From contig JOEL01000038.1 in the NCBI GenBank assembly GCA_000720995.1, positions 1 through 59,457 of the forward strand: a stretch of DNA of 59,457 nucleotides. The letters run 5' to 3'. This stretch comes from Streptomyces celluloflavus (GTDB lineage: Bacteria; Actinomycetota; Actinomycetes; Streptomycetales; Streptomycetaceae). The notes under the pieces were generated by a model. That model searched no databases. It saw nothing but the letters and a program-made list of their open reading frames with translations, and had not been told where the DNA came from. The translations under genes were made by a program, and so were the position numbers. Of this stretch, positions 1-8,291 are shown piece after piece (position 1 is the first letter of the stretch; each line of letters begins with the position of its first letter).

Positions 1-16
1 CGTACTCGCATGGTCA

Positions 17-241
17 CTATGGCGAAGAAAGACCCAAGCACGAGCCCGCATCAGCCATTACCAACGCAGAGGGCATCACGGAGTGTCGTTGCAGTACTAA
101 GGCCGCCGACGACGCCAGTGCGAGAGTCGCTAGCGATGAGACGAACGTACGCTTTCTTGCCGATCCTCTCCGCGGCTTTGCAGGAAAATTCCCAACAGTT
201 ACATTCTCGTTGATCTGCACGTTTTGAACTCCGTTACTCAC
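17..241 (-). CDS. Possible small hypothetical protein
   Basis: A 74-residue frame with a GTG start. A basic stretch (about residues 22-31, rich in Arg and Lys) is followed by a hydrophobic Ala/Leu/Ser run (about 33-50) that could be a membrane anchor or signal sequence. No good ribosome binding site precedes the start and I do not recognise the family. The flanking DNA is visibly less GC-rich than the rest of the window, which fits foreign or decayed DNA beside the broken CRISPR locus. It may not be a gene. Confidence 0.25.
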   Translation of the reverse strand: MSNGVQNVQINENVTVGNFPAKPRRGSARKRTFVSSLATLALASSAALVLQRHSVMPSALVMADAGSCLGLSSP

Positions 242-690
242 GTCGAGACGCCAGTTGAATCTCGATTCCGGTCACGCATCATTCACGCAGGCGCCGACAC
301 CTCACAAGTATTTTCTTCACGCGTGGCCGAAACCGCCCGCAGGTTTCGGCGGCGATCAATCGAAAGGAATTCCATGGAAGCCGCGAAAGTGGAATCTCGG
401 AAAATGTCCTGTAGGGGCAGGTCGAGTAGGGACTGTTGACCGAGGTGGAAGATCGCGAGACGGGAGCATCATCCGGACCGCCTTCACCTTTTCAAGCGCA
501 ACGGTTCGGCTGATATTGACTCAGGCGTGTCGAGCGTCGGGGCGCCCGGTATCGAGGCGCCCATGCATGAAAGTGGTTCAGGCGAAATTCAGCCAATTGC
601 TTGCCTTGTATGGGACGTTGTTTCTTTTGGGTTCTGTGGTTCGTGATTCCGTGGGTGCCGCTTGATCTCGCGTGTCTCGTTGCTGCTGGT
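242..690. other. Gene-free stretch upstream of the CRISPR remnant
   Basis: No frame here looks like a real protein. The base composition is lower in GC than the neighbouring genes. The right part, ahead of position 691, probably holds the left end of the IS630-type element, but I could not identify terminal inverted repeats or a TA target duplication by eye. Confidence 0.4.
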
Positions 691-925
691 GTGAAGATCT
701 CCGTGGAACAGGCTGCAGAATTACGGGAGTTGGCGTGCAGTCGGGATGTGGCTGTGGCCTCGCGGGCCCGGATCGTCCTGTGGTCGGGCGAGGGGCGCCG
801 GAGCAAGGACATTGCGGAGCTGCTCGGAGTGTCGCTGCCGACCGTGGACCGCTGGAAGAGCCGTTATGCCCAGCGCGGGGTGGCAGGCATGGAAGGTGAC
901 CGTCCCGGAGGTGCCCCGGGAGTAA
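691..925 (+). pseudogene. IS630-type transposase, N-terminal fragment
   Basis: From the GTG at 691 the frame encodes the N-terminal helix-turn-helix region of an IS630-family transposase: an Arg-rich helix (VASRARIVLWS), then KDIAELLGVSLPTVDRWKSR, then the linker GDRPGG. The resemblance stops near 920. The DDE catalytic domain is absent and the DNA passes directly into cas6e coding sequence in another frame; a TAA at 923-925 closes the cas6e frame upstream. This is a remnant that cannot transpose on its own. The most economical reading is that an insertion followed by a deletion removed the front of the CRISPR-Cas operon (cas3, cse1, cse2, cas7, cas5 and the start of cas6e). Family call from motifs only. 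Confidence 0.7.
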
Positions 926-1612
926 GGACTTGCGCGGGCACGGGCGATCCAAGGAGGTATCCCCGGCCCGCCCGAACGGGAACGCACCCTGTGGCGGCTC
1001 GACCCGGACAATCCCCACCGCCCCCAGCTGTTCGTCCTCACCACGGACAAACCGGACTGGAACCACCTGGTCGAACAGGCAGGATGGCCCGGCGCCGAGG
1101 GCGAGCACTACGCCGTACGCGACTACGCCCCGCTCCTGCAACAGCTGGCACCGGGCCGCAGCTTCGCCTTCCGTCTCACCGCCAACCCCGTCCAGAACAC
1201 CAACCGGCCCGACAAACCCACCGCGCGTCAAAAGGCGCGCACCGAAGCCGGCGACCGGCGCAGCTTCCGCCTCGGCCACCGCACCGCCGCAGCCCAGCTC
1301 GGCTGGTTCCTCACCTGCACCGCACGCTGGGGCTTCGACATCCCCACCGCCCCCCACCTGGAAGGAACCCACGGCACGGACGACGAACCGCCCCGCGACA
1401 TCCGCATCACGACCCGCCAACGCCACTCCTTCGACAAAGGGCCCGCCACTGCGAAGGAAGCCCACGTCGTCATGAACTCCGTGACCTTTGAAGGACGCCT
1501 GCGCATCACCGACCCCGCCATCCTCACCGGGCGCCTCCTGGCCGGCATCGGCCCTTCCAAGGCATACGGATGCGGACTGCTCACCCTCGCCCCGCTGCCC
1601 GAAAGGGAATGA
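926..1612 (+). pseudogene. cas6e: 5'-truncated type I-E crRNA endonuclease Cas6e
   Basis: Cas6e (CasE) cuts the repeat hairpin of pre-crRNA and stays in the Cascade complex. The frame has no start codon at its left edge. It begins with sequence matching about residue 30 of normal Cas6e (AIQGGIPG, then RTLWRLD), so the first RNA-recognition strand is lost. The rest is well preserved: HLVEQAGWP, FRLTANPV, and the C-terminal glycine-rich loop GIGPSKAYGCGLLTL typical of the family. The stop lies 6 bases before the cas1 start, the usual cas6e-cas1-cas2 order. No other Cascade gene is present, so even an expressed fragment would have no partner complex here. Truncation by the IS630 fragment is seen directly; loss of function is inferred. 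Confidence 0.85.
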
Positions 1613-1618
1613 ACACCC

Positions 1619-2625
1619 GTGCCCGACATCTGGTGGAAGGCCGACCCCCAGGACCTGCACCGCCTCGCCGACCGTGTCTCCAGCGTCTACGTCGAGCGGA
1701 GCCACCTGGACCGCGACGAGAACGCCGTCGTCATCATCAACAAGCAGCAAACCGTCCGGGTCCCCGCAGCCATGGTGGCCGTCATGCTCCTCGGCCCTGG
1801 CACTCGCGTCACCCACGGCGCCATTCGCCTGCTCGCAGACTCCGGCACCACCGTGTGCTGGGTCGGCGAACAAGGCGTCCGTATGTACGCAGCCGGCCTC
1901 GGCCCCAGCAGGCGCGCCGGCCTCCTCCACCGGCAGGCATGGCTCGTCACCCGTCCCAAGGAACGCCTCGCCGTCGCCCGCGCCATGTACGGCATGCGCT
2001 TCCCCGGTGAGGACGTCTCAGCCCTCACCATGCAGCAACTCCGCGGCCGCGAAGGCACACGCATCCGCAATACTACCGCGCCCAGGCGGACCGCACCGGA
2101 GTCCCCTGGAACGGCCGCGTCTACAAAGCCGGCGATGCCTTCGCAGCAGGCGACGACCTCAACCGCCTCCTGTCCGCCGCCAACGCCGCCCTCTATGGCA
2201 TCTGCCACGCCGTCATCATCGGACTCGGCGCCAGCCCAGGACTCGGCTTCGTCCACACCGGCAAAGCCACATCCTTCGTCTTGGACATCGCCGACCTCTA
2301 CAAGGCCGAATACACCATCCCGCTCGCCTTCGACCTCGCCGCACAAGGTCTTACAGAAGAACGCGACGCGCGACTCAGCCTCCGCGACCTCATCGCCCGC
2401 GACAAACTCCTCAGCCGCATCGTCACCGACGTCAAGAACCTGCTAACCCCCGAAGGAACAGACTTCGACGACTCCGAAGCCAACCTCCTGTGGGACGAGC
2501 ACCTCGGCACCGTCCCGGGCGGCACCAACTACGCAGGCCAGGCCGACCTGTCGGCACACGGAATGACCGACAACCACATCGCGGTCATCGGACCCGAAAT
2601 CAACGACACCGAATCCACATCGTGA
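1619..2625 (+). pseudogene. cas1: Type I-E Cas1 integrase, frameshifted
   Basis: Cas1 is the integrase that inserts new spacers. Frame one runs from the GTG at 1619 to about 2068 (CGC codon) and carries the first catalytic glutamate in RGREG (Glu145). The remaining coding sequence is in the -1 related frame from 2071 (YYRAQADRTGVPW) to the TGA at 2623-2625, and carries the metal-binding His in FVHTG and the two aspartates in DIADLYKAE. Two bases (2069-2070) sit between the frames, so one base has been lost or two gained. All active-site residues survive but are split between frames; frame one alone continues to 2446 with nonsense residues. Both halves look otherwise undegraded, so the mutation is recent or a sequencing error. 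The stop overlaps the cas2 start. Confidence 0.88.
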
Positions 2626-3050
2626 CCGTCATCATCCTCATCGCCGCCCCGGAAGGTCTCCGCGGACACTTCACACGCTGGATGGTTGAGGCGAGTGCCG
2701 GTGTATTCGTCGGCAACCCCAGCCGCCGTATCCGCGACCGCCTCTGGGAACTCCTGGCTACCCGCATCGGCGACGGCCAGGCCATCCTCATCGAACCCGC
2801 CGCCAACGAACAGGGATGGGCGGTCCGCACCGCAGGCCGCGACCGCTGGCAACCTGTCGACTTCGACGGACTGATCCTTTCAGCCCGCCCCAAAAACCAA
2901 CTGAATGAAAACAGCCACCCCGCCCGGTACAATCCCAGCTCAGGAAGTGTGGACCCCGCGCCTGCGGGGATGCTCCGACAGCCACCGTCACCGACTGCTT
3001 CGACGCGACGTGGACCCCGCGCCCGCGGGGATGCTCCGACGCAGCAATGA
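2622..3050 (+). CDS. cas2: Type I-E CRISPR-associated Cas2, reading through the array
   Basis: Cas2 forms the scaffold of the Cas1-Cas2 spacer-integration complex. The GTG start at 2622 overlaps the cas1 stop (GTGA), giving translational coupling. The first 90 or so residues match I-E Cas2: TVIILIAAPEGLRGHFTRW, GVFVGNPSRRIRDRLW, and the DGLIL segment near the normal end. There is no stop at the expected place after SARPK. The frame continues through the leader, both CRISPR repeats and the spacer to a TGA at 3048-3050, adding about 50 residues of Pro- and Arg-rich tail. Either the stop was lost or the family's tail is simply long here; the tail is repeat-encoded and unlikely to be functional. 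With Cas1 broken, spacer acquisition should not work. Confidence 0.82.
   Translation: MTVIILIAAPEGLRGHFTRWMVEASAGVFVGNPSRRIRDRLWELLATRIGDGQAILIEPAANEQGWAVRTAGRDRWQPVDFDGLILSARPKNQLNENSHPARYNPSSGSVDPAPAGMLRQPPSPTASTRRGPRARGDAPTQQ
2949..3038 (+). CRISPR. Two-repeat type I-E CRISPR mini-array
   Basis: Two 29-base repeats, at 2949-2977 and 3010-3038, begin GTGGACCCCGCGCC and end GGGGATGCTCCG. They differ at one base (T or C at repeat position 15). The single spacer, 2978-3009, is 32 bases, giving the 61-base period expected of type I-E. The inner part of the repeat can pair (CCCCGCG with CGCGGGG in the second copy), the hairpin Cas6e would recognise. An AT-richer leader lies between cas2 and the first repeat, with TACAAT at 2928-2933 as a possible -10 box. 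The array is minimal, which fits a system that no longer acquires spacers. Confidence 0.9.
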
Positions 3051-3084
3051 AGGCCGCCACGGACGCCGTGGCGGCCTTCGTTTT
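3050..3084 (+). terminator. Intrinsic terminator after the CRISPR array
   Basis: A perfect 13-bp stem (AAGGCCGCCACGG with CCGTGGCGGCCTT), a 3-base loop (3063-3065), then CGTTTT. It ends the cas2/array transcript and overlaps the last base of the extended cas2 frame. Confidence 0.85.
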
Positions 3085-3284
3085 GGCCCTGGAGCGAGGT
3101 CAAGTGGGCCTGATGCGGCCTGTGGCTTTCCGTCCTGATGCTGGATCTCGTCCGTCGGCGGCGGCGAGAAGTGCCCGCGTCGCCGCTCCGGGTAGCGGTC
3201 GTCCCGCTGCGACGTGTCCTCGACCGGTGTGGGCTGGTGGGCAGCCCAAGACGGACGGGGTGTGCGTCCGGTCGTCGCCGGTGC

Positions 3285-4166
3285 TCAGCCCGTCGTCCAG
3301 ATGCCCGTGATGTCTGTTGCCGAGGCGGCGTTTCCGGCGTGGGGGAGGGCGTACATGTCCTCGATGGTGCGTAGGAGGCTGTAGTGGTCGTATGTGGTGG
3401 ATGAGGTGCTGCCGGGGGTGATTGGCTGGCCGTAGAGGACGGTGGGGATCGTGTTGTCGGTGGTGCCCTCGTCCTCGTCGAAGGTGATGGCCAGCACGCT
3501 GTTGTGGGTCGCGGCCCAGGTTGCGTACGCGCCGAGGTTGTCCTTCAGCCAGGTGTCGCCGTCCTGGACCGTGCCGTCGTGCATATCGTTGTCCAGGTTC
3601 GGGATGACGAAGGACACCTGCGGCAGCTTCGCGTAATCCGTGGGGAATTGGGCGAAGGTCTTCGCGGTGGAGACCGGGACATTGTCGAAGCCGAACCACG
3701 GGTTGTGCTTCTGCGCGTACTTGCCCTTCTTGCAGACCGTGGAGCCCGTGCTCGGCAGGCTTTCGTTGTAGCTGGCCCAGCTCTTGCCCGCCGCGATCAG
3801 TTCCGAGCCGAGGTTCTCCGCCGAGCTGAAGCCCGGGGTGATGCACGAGTCGTCGGTGACGTCCTGGGTGTCGCCGGAGAACAGGGCGTAGTAGTTGGGC
3901 TGGCTCGGGTGCGTCTCGGCGTGCGCGTCGGTGAGGTTGGCGCCGCCGTTCACCAGGGAGTTGATGTACGGGGCGTCCGAACTGCCGATGACCTGGTCGT
4001 AGCCGTGGTTCTCCAGCATCACGACGATGACGTGGTCGGGGGTGGGGACGCTCGCGGCGTGCGCCGGTGTCGCGCCGCCGAGGCCCGCCCATGCCGCGGC
4101 CAGGCCGAGCGCGGACACGAGGGCGGTGCGGGTGCGACGGGGGTGACTGCGGAATCTGCTGTGCAC
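3285..4166 (-). CDS. Secreted phosphoesterase-family phosphatase
   Basis: A 293-residue exported member of the alkaline-phosphatase-like phosphoesterase family (the group containing acid phosphatases and SapM-like lipid phosphatases). The N-terminus has a twin-arginine-rich n-region, a hydrophobic core and AHA cleavage signal at about residue 37. The mature part opens with DHVIVVMLENHGYDQVIG (metal-binding and nucleophile region), then DAPYINSLV, THPSQPNYYALFSG, VIPNLDNDMHDG and FDEDEG with the later HYSLLRTIEDMY, all typical of the family. The GTG start is supported by GGAGG six bases upstream. It is monocistronic and faces away from the upstream dehydrogenase. The substrate cannot be told from sequence. 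Confidence 0.85.
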   Translation of the reverse strand: MHSRFRSHPRRTRTALVSALGLAAAWAGLGGATPAHAASVPTPDHVIVVMLENHGYDQVIGSSDAPYINSLVNGGANLTDAHAETHPSQPNYYALFSGDTQDVTDDSCITPGFSSAENLGSELIAAGKSWASYNESLPSTGSTVCKKGKYAQKHNPWFGFDNVPVSTAKTFAQFPTDYAKLPQVSFVIPNLDNDMHDGTVQDGDTWLKDNLGAYATWAATHNSVLAITFDEDEGTTDNTIPTVLYGQPITPGSTSSTTYDHYSLLRTIEDMYALPHAGNAASATDITGIWTTG

Positions 4167-4592
4167 TGCGGGCCTCCGTTGTCGTGGGGTGTTACGGAGC
4201 GGTGCGGTGTGGAGTGCTGTGGAGCGGTGTGAGCGGGGCTGGGCGAAGTCAGGGTAGGGGGGCCTCGTGCGGTGCGGTCAGTGCCCGGGAGGTGAAGAGC
4301 TGGGAAAGGGGGACGGAGGGGCCAGCGGTTCATCAGGCCATCGCTATCGCCCTCGCCAACACAGGCCGCTCCCTGTGGCCTGGGCCAGCCCGTCGGTTCG
4401 TCAGGCCCTCGCCCTCGACCTCGACCTCGCCCTCGCGACCGCCATCGCCACCCCCACCGCCATCGCGGCGGACGGCGAGTCGCTCGTACGGGGATCCGCT
4501 AGTACAGCGAACCGCTCGTACGGAAAGACGCGCCGTCCGCCCTCGGGAGGCAAGCCCGTCCGGCCGCTGAAACGACGCCCGCCCGACGCCGC
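4167..4592. other. Intergenic region upstream of the phosphoesterase gene
   Basis: No gene is supported. The part near 4190-4240 has irregular GGTGTGG-like repeats upstream of the phosphatase start. The part 4395-4460 is low-complexity CCTCGACCTCG/CCATCGCC sequence. An 11-base direct repeat, CGCTCGTACGG, occurs at 4481 and 4513. None matches a known operator closely enough to name. Confidence 0.4.
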
Positions 4593-5549
4593 CTACCCGA
4601 GGCCGAGGCCGAGGTCCGGGGCCACGTCGGCCAGGTCGGCGCTGGCGTCCCACAGGTGCGCCGCGGCGGCCGCGTCGGCCAGATTGCCCCGGACGGGTTC
4701 GCGGTGGGGCCTGCCGCGGAGGCCGAGGACGCGCGGCCCCCACAACTGCCCGCCGGCCACGTCCGGATCGAGGACGGCCCGTACCGCGGGCCAGGCACCG
4801 GCCTCCTTGCCCTGGAGGAGGAGGCCGGCGGGCAGGCCCGCCATCCGCTCCGCGGAAGTCCGCATATGCACCTGCGGGCGTGCGGGGGTGAGGGAGTCCA
4901 GTGCGCCGCCGGGGTGGACCACCACGCTCCGTACCGTGCTGCCGGCGGCCCGCAGGCGGCGGTCGAGTGCGAAGCCGAAGTACATCTGCGCCAGCTTCGA
5001 CCGTCCGTAGGCGCGCTTCGGCCGGTAGTCGTTACGGGACTGCAGATCGTCCGGGTCCAGTTGTTCGGACTTCGCCACGAAGCTGCCGACCGTCACGACA
5101 CGGCCGGCCGGCGCGGCCGACAGCAGCGGTGCCAGCCACCTGGTCAGCGCGAAATGCCCGAGGTGATTGGTGCCGAACATCAGCTCATGGCCGTCCTTGG
5201 TCACCCGGCGCGGGGGCTCGTCCAGCGCCACTCCGGCGTTGTGGACCACCGCGTCGAGATGAGGCAGGTCCAGGGCGTCCGCGGTGGCCTTCAGGGAGGG
5301 CAGATCGGCGAGGTCGAGCCGGAGGTGACGTAGCCGCGCGCCGGGGACGCGAGAGCGGATCGACGCCATGGCGGACTCGGCCTTCGCGAGGTCCCGGCAG
5401 CCCAGGACGACGGTTGCCCCGGTTCCGGCCAGTTGCTCCGCGACGAAGTAGCCGATCCCCGCGTTGCCGCCGGTGACCAGGAAGGTCTTGCCCGCGGCCC
5501 GCGGCAGCCGGTGCACGTCCCAGGATTCGGTGTGGGGGTCGAGCGGCAT
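4593..5549 (-). CDS. Short-chain dehydrogenase/reductase, retinol-dehydrogenase-like
   Basis: A 318-residue classical SDR. The NAD(P)-binding glycine motif TGGNAGIG is at 26-33, the NAG motif at 104-106, the catalytic serine near 156 and the YxxxK pair in YGRSK at 181-185. Length and the central GTNHLGHFALTRWLAPLL segment place it in the group annotated as retinol dehydrogenase or oxidoreductase of unknown substrate. The C-terminal 90 residues are Ala/Gly/Leu-rich and less conserved. AGGAG eight bases upstream supports the ATG at 5549. It is followed after 426 bp by the phosphoesterase on the same strand, too far for a clear operon. Confidence 0.85.
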   Translation of the reverse strand: MPLDPHTESWDVHRLPRAAGKTFLVTGGNAGIGYFVAEQLAGTGATVVLGCRDLAKAESAMASIRSRVPGARLRHLRLDLADLPSLKATADALDLPHLDAVVHNAGVALDEPPRRVTKDGHELMFGTNHLGHFALTRWLAPLLSAAPAGRVVTVGSFVAKSEQLDPDDLQSRNDYRPKRAYGRSKLAQMYFGFALDRRLRAAGSTVRSVVVHPGGALDSLTPARPQVHMRTSAERMAGLPAGLLLQGKEAGAWPAVRAVLDPDVAGGQLWGPRVLGLRGRPHREPVRGNLADAAAAAHLWDASADLADVAPDLGLGLG

Positions 5550-5739
5550 GACGGTAACTCCTGGTTCTCGGACGACCGGACAGCGATGACAGGGGCCACG
5601 TCGCAGTCACCACGGCGCCCGCCCCTCCCCAAAGGTCGCGGCCACTACCGACACATCGCCGACAGGTCGCCCGCCCGTACCGACAGCACCCCGACACGCC
5701 CCACCAGCAGGACAGCGGGAAAGCAGGCCAGCGGGAGGC

Positions 5740-5803
5740 GCCGAGGCACCGGGCCGGGCCCCTCGTCCCGTCCCCGGGCCAGGACCGGGCCCGGCCCCTC
5801 GGC
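5740..5803 (-). terminator. Large hairpin downstream of the HEAT-repeat gene
   Basis: GCCGAGG at 5740-5746 pairs with CCTCGGC at 5797-5803, and GC-rich inner segments can extend the stem. It also contains a near-identical 15-base direct repeat (5751-5765 and 5787-5801). It lies 50 bp past the HEAT-repeat gene stop. The rest of 5550-5851 holds the dehydrogenase leader and no gene. Confidence 0.4.
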
Positions 5804-5851
5804 GCTCGTCCAGGGAGCCGCCACCGCCGCCCCGGTCCGGCGCGGGACGTC

Positions 5852-7321
5852 TCAACCGGCGAGGCCCAACTGCCATTTGTGCCGCCGAAGGACGTGGGCG
5901 CTGAACAGGTGCTCGCAGCGCTCCAGCAGCGCCGCCACCTCCGCGTCACCGCGGTGCACACCGGCAGGCGGCAGCCAGCGCCGGACGGACTGCTCGGCCC
6001 GGGTGCGGAGTTTGTCGTCCGGGTCGTCGAGGAGGGCCACGGCGGCGCGCAGTTGCGGGATGCCGCCCTGGGCGTCGAGCAGCCGGAACGCGGCGAGCCT
6101 GGTGTGCCGTGGCCGATGCGGCGCGAGGAGCTGCCTCAGCCACGGGGCGGACAGCCGAGCTGCCGAGGGGAGAAGCGCGGTGGCGGTCTCGCGCGCGACG
6201 GCCGGCGAGGGGTCTTCGAGGAGCGGCCGCAGGCGATCCGTGTCCGCCACGTCCAGCGTGCGCAGTCCGGCCACCGCGCGGGCCCGGACCCGGGACGCAG
6301 GGTGCGCGATCAGCGGCCACAGCAACTCGGCGTCCGTGCGCGCGCCGCATTCGGCCAGCCCGATCGGCGCACCGGGTGGCAGCGCCGCATCGTCGGGATG
6401 CGCGCACCAGGACCGGTAGAGCGGGCGGGGATCGGTTCCGTACTGGCGCAAGACGTAGCGGGCGCAGGCCCGTACGAGAGCGGAGCGGTCGGTGAGAAAC
6501 GGCCGCGCCGCCGCCGGCCGCCCCGCCCGCCGCAGCGCGGTGACCCCGGCCGAGCGGGTGCGCGGGTTGCGCGCGGTGAGCAGGGCGTCGAGCACCTCCT
6601 CGTACGCGTCCGCTCCCATGCTCGCGAGCGCTGCCTCGGCGCACAGGTTCTGTACGACCGTGTCGGGGTCACCGGCGGCGCTGCGGGCCAGTTCGGCGGG
6701 GGAGAGCAGCTGCTCGGCTACGGCGATGCGGTGGGCGAAACGGCGGACGGCGCGGTCCGGGTGCGTGAGCAGTGGCGCGAGTCGCCGGTGCGGTGCCTGG
6801 TGCAGGGTCTCCCGCAGCAGTTCGACGCCGAACGCACCGCGGTCCCGGTCGCCGACGCGCAGCAGCAGTGGCGTCAGTGCGGCGGTCTCCTCGGCGGTGC
6901 GACGGGGCAGTATCTCCCGCAGCAGGCGCTGCGCCTGGTCGCGTACCGGTGGCGCCCAGTCGGCACCGCGGATGACGATCAGGGGAACGAGTGCCGGGTA
7001 CTCCGCCGCGCGGTGCAGGGCCGCCTTGCGTACGGCGCCGTTCCGATGGCACAGGGCGAGCGCGAGTCCGGACTCATCGAGCAGCTCGACCTGGTCCCGG
7101 ATCTCGGACAGCGCGGCGTCCCGGTCCCGGCCCAGCTGCCGGCCGCCGATCTTCCTCAGCGCCGATAGCAACTCGGGGTAGTACGAGGCCACTTGGCGGA
7201 CTCCGGTGTCCAGCCCGATCCAGGCGGCCGGATCGGCGGTGTCCAGTACGTCGGGCAGGGGCGCGCCCCGCCCGAGCCGCACGGCGGCTGATTCTCCGGC
7301 CCTGGCTTCGCTGCTGCCCAT
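5852..7321 (-). CDS. HEAT-repeat protein
   Basis: A 489-residue soluble protein made of degenerate HEAT/PBS-lyase-type helical repeats. Repeating units of about 30 residues carry patterns such as DRAVRRFAHRIA, NPRTRSAGVTALRRAG, DRSALVRACARYVLRQYG, HPASRVRARAVAGLRTLD and DPSPAVARETATALL, with alternating helices of Leu/Ala and conserved Asp-Pro turns. Such proteins are scaffolds for protein-protein contacts; no catalytic motif is visible. The frame stays open far upstream, but the ATG at 7321 (GGGG eight bases before) is chosen because protein-like sequence begins there and the longer version would run through the divergent DUF1648 gene. Family call firm, function unknown. Confidence 0.8.
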   Translation of the reverse strand: MGSSEARAGESAAVRLGRGAPLPDVLDTADPAAWIGLDTGVRQVASYYPELLSALRKIGGRQLGRDRDAALSEIRDQVELLDESGLALALCHRNGAVRKAALHRAAEYPALVPLIVIRGADWAPPVRDQAQRLLREILPRRTAEETAALTPLLLRVGDRDRGAFGVELLRETLHQAPHRRLAPLLTHPDRAVRRFAHRIAVAEQLLSPAELARSAAGDPDTVVQNLCAEAALASMGADAYEEVLDALLTARNPRTRSAGVTALRRAGRPAAARPFLTDRSALVRACARYVLRQYGTDPRPLYRSWCAHPDDAALPPGAPIGLAECGARTDAELLWPLIAHPASRVRARAVAGLRTLDVADTDRLRPLLEDPSPAVARETATALLPSAARLSAPWLRQLLAPHRPRHTRLAAFRLLDAQGGIPQLRAAVALLDDPDDKLRTRAEQSVRRWLPPAGVHRGDAEVAALLERCEHLFSAHVLRRHKWQLGLAG

Positions 7322-7543
7322 CGTCGCCCCGCTGTTCGATCTGTCCGACTTGTCGGCTGTGCCGGTGATCGTACGGGCCGGTGGACGGATCGGTCGCCCG
7401 AAATATCTGCCGGTGGTGCCTGTGCGGATCGAGCCCGCCACCGGCCGGTCCTGCCCGCCGGGTCGGCGGCGGTCCCGGGTGGGGAGGGCCGACTGCGGCC
7501 CCCATCCGCCTCGTTCCGCGTGCCCTGCCGGATAATCGTGCTC

Positions 7544-8068
7544 ATGGTGATGTCGTCTTCTGTACGGCTGTGGTTGGCACCCAGCGCTGTCCTGATCACC
7601 GTCCTGACGCTCTGGGGGGTGCTTCGGTATCCGCACCTGCCGGACCGGATACCGAAGCACATCGGTAGCGACGGCGTGGACGCCTGGACGGACCGGTCCG
7701 TCGGTAGCGCTTTCGTGCTGGTGTTCGTGTATGCCGGGGTGACGTTGCTGCTGACCGGTATCGCGGAGCTGACACTGCGGGCGGCCCGGCGCGCGGAGTT
7801 GCCGGACGGTGGAGCGGCGCCCTTCGCCGACGGATTGTTGCCGCCTTCGTCGTCGAAGCGGCCCCTCACCCGCGCCTCCGCACTCCGCAACGCCCGCGCG
7901 CTGTTGGTCCTCAACGCATGCATCGGCATCTCGTTGCTGGTCGGCTGCGGGATGCTGTGGCGCTCCGCGCCCGTGCAGGAGGTGTCCGGCTGGCTGTTCG
8001 CCGCGATGCTGGTGCCGATCGTCGCCGGGACCGCGGTGACGGTGGCAGTCGGGGCCGGCAAGCGATAG
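7544..8068 (+). CDS. DUF1648-type integral membrane protein
   Basis: A 174-residue protein with four predicted membrane segments (around residues 8-24, 50-70, 115-135 and 145-168). After the first segment comes RYPHLPDRIPKHIGSDGVDAW, the signature of DUF1648, a domain also found in the SdpI family where it gives immunity to a secreted killing factor. This copy is a stand-alone DUF1648 protein; an immunity role is not shown by anything nearby. It is divergent from the HEAT-repeat gene (222 bp apart). ATG 7544 is one of several possible starts. Confidence 0.75.
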   Translation: MVMSSSVRLWLAPSAVLITVLTLWGVLRYPHLPDRIPKHIGSDGVDAWTDRSVGSAFVLVFVYAGVTLLLTGIAELTLRAARRAELPDGGAAPFADGLLPPSSSKRPLTRASALRNARALLVLNACIGISLLVGCGMLWRSAPVQEVSGWLFAAMLVPIVAGTAVTVAVGAGKR

Positions 8069-8291
8069 CGCGCTGCGCGACGAGGTGGCGGACCGCCATG
8101 AGGTCCGTACGCCGTGCGGCGCCGGAGGGCGGCCGCCGTCCGCCCGGCGCGGTTCCGGCTCCGTTCCGTGCGGTGGGCGGCTCTCTTGCTTGGCATATGC
8201 CAAAACGACGAGGTGGGGTCGGAGGGGTGTCGGCCGGGTGTGCGCGGCGCAGACTGAAGGCGTCAGGGCCGGTTCCGGCGAAGGGTGTCCC

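Noticed and set aside
255-665. 136-residue forward frame at the left edge
   Set aside because: No ribosome binding site, no recognisable motif, and composition changes midway; likely chance.
578-1930. Long antisense open frame across the cas6e-cas1 region
   Set aside because: It is a GC-skew shadow: the sense strand carries recognisable Cas6e and Cas1 residues and the antisense product is low-complexity.
4190-4240. Possible PHO-box repeats ahead of the phosphoesterase gene
   Set aside because: GGTGTGG-like motifs recur but not at the 11-base spacing or with the GTTCACC core expected for PhoP.
4481-4523. Direct repeat CGCTCGTACGG as an operator pair
   Set aside because: Two short copies 32 bases apart in a gap with no start codon close by; likely chance in GC-rich DNA.
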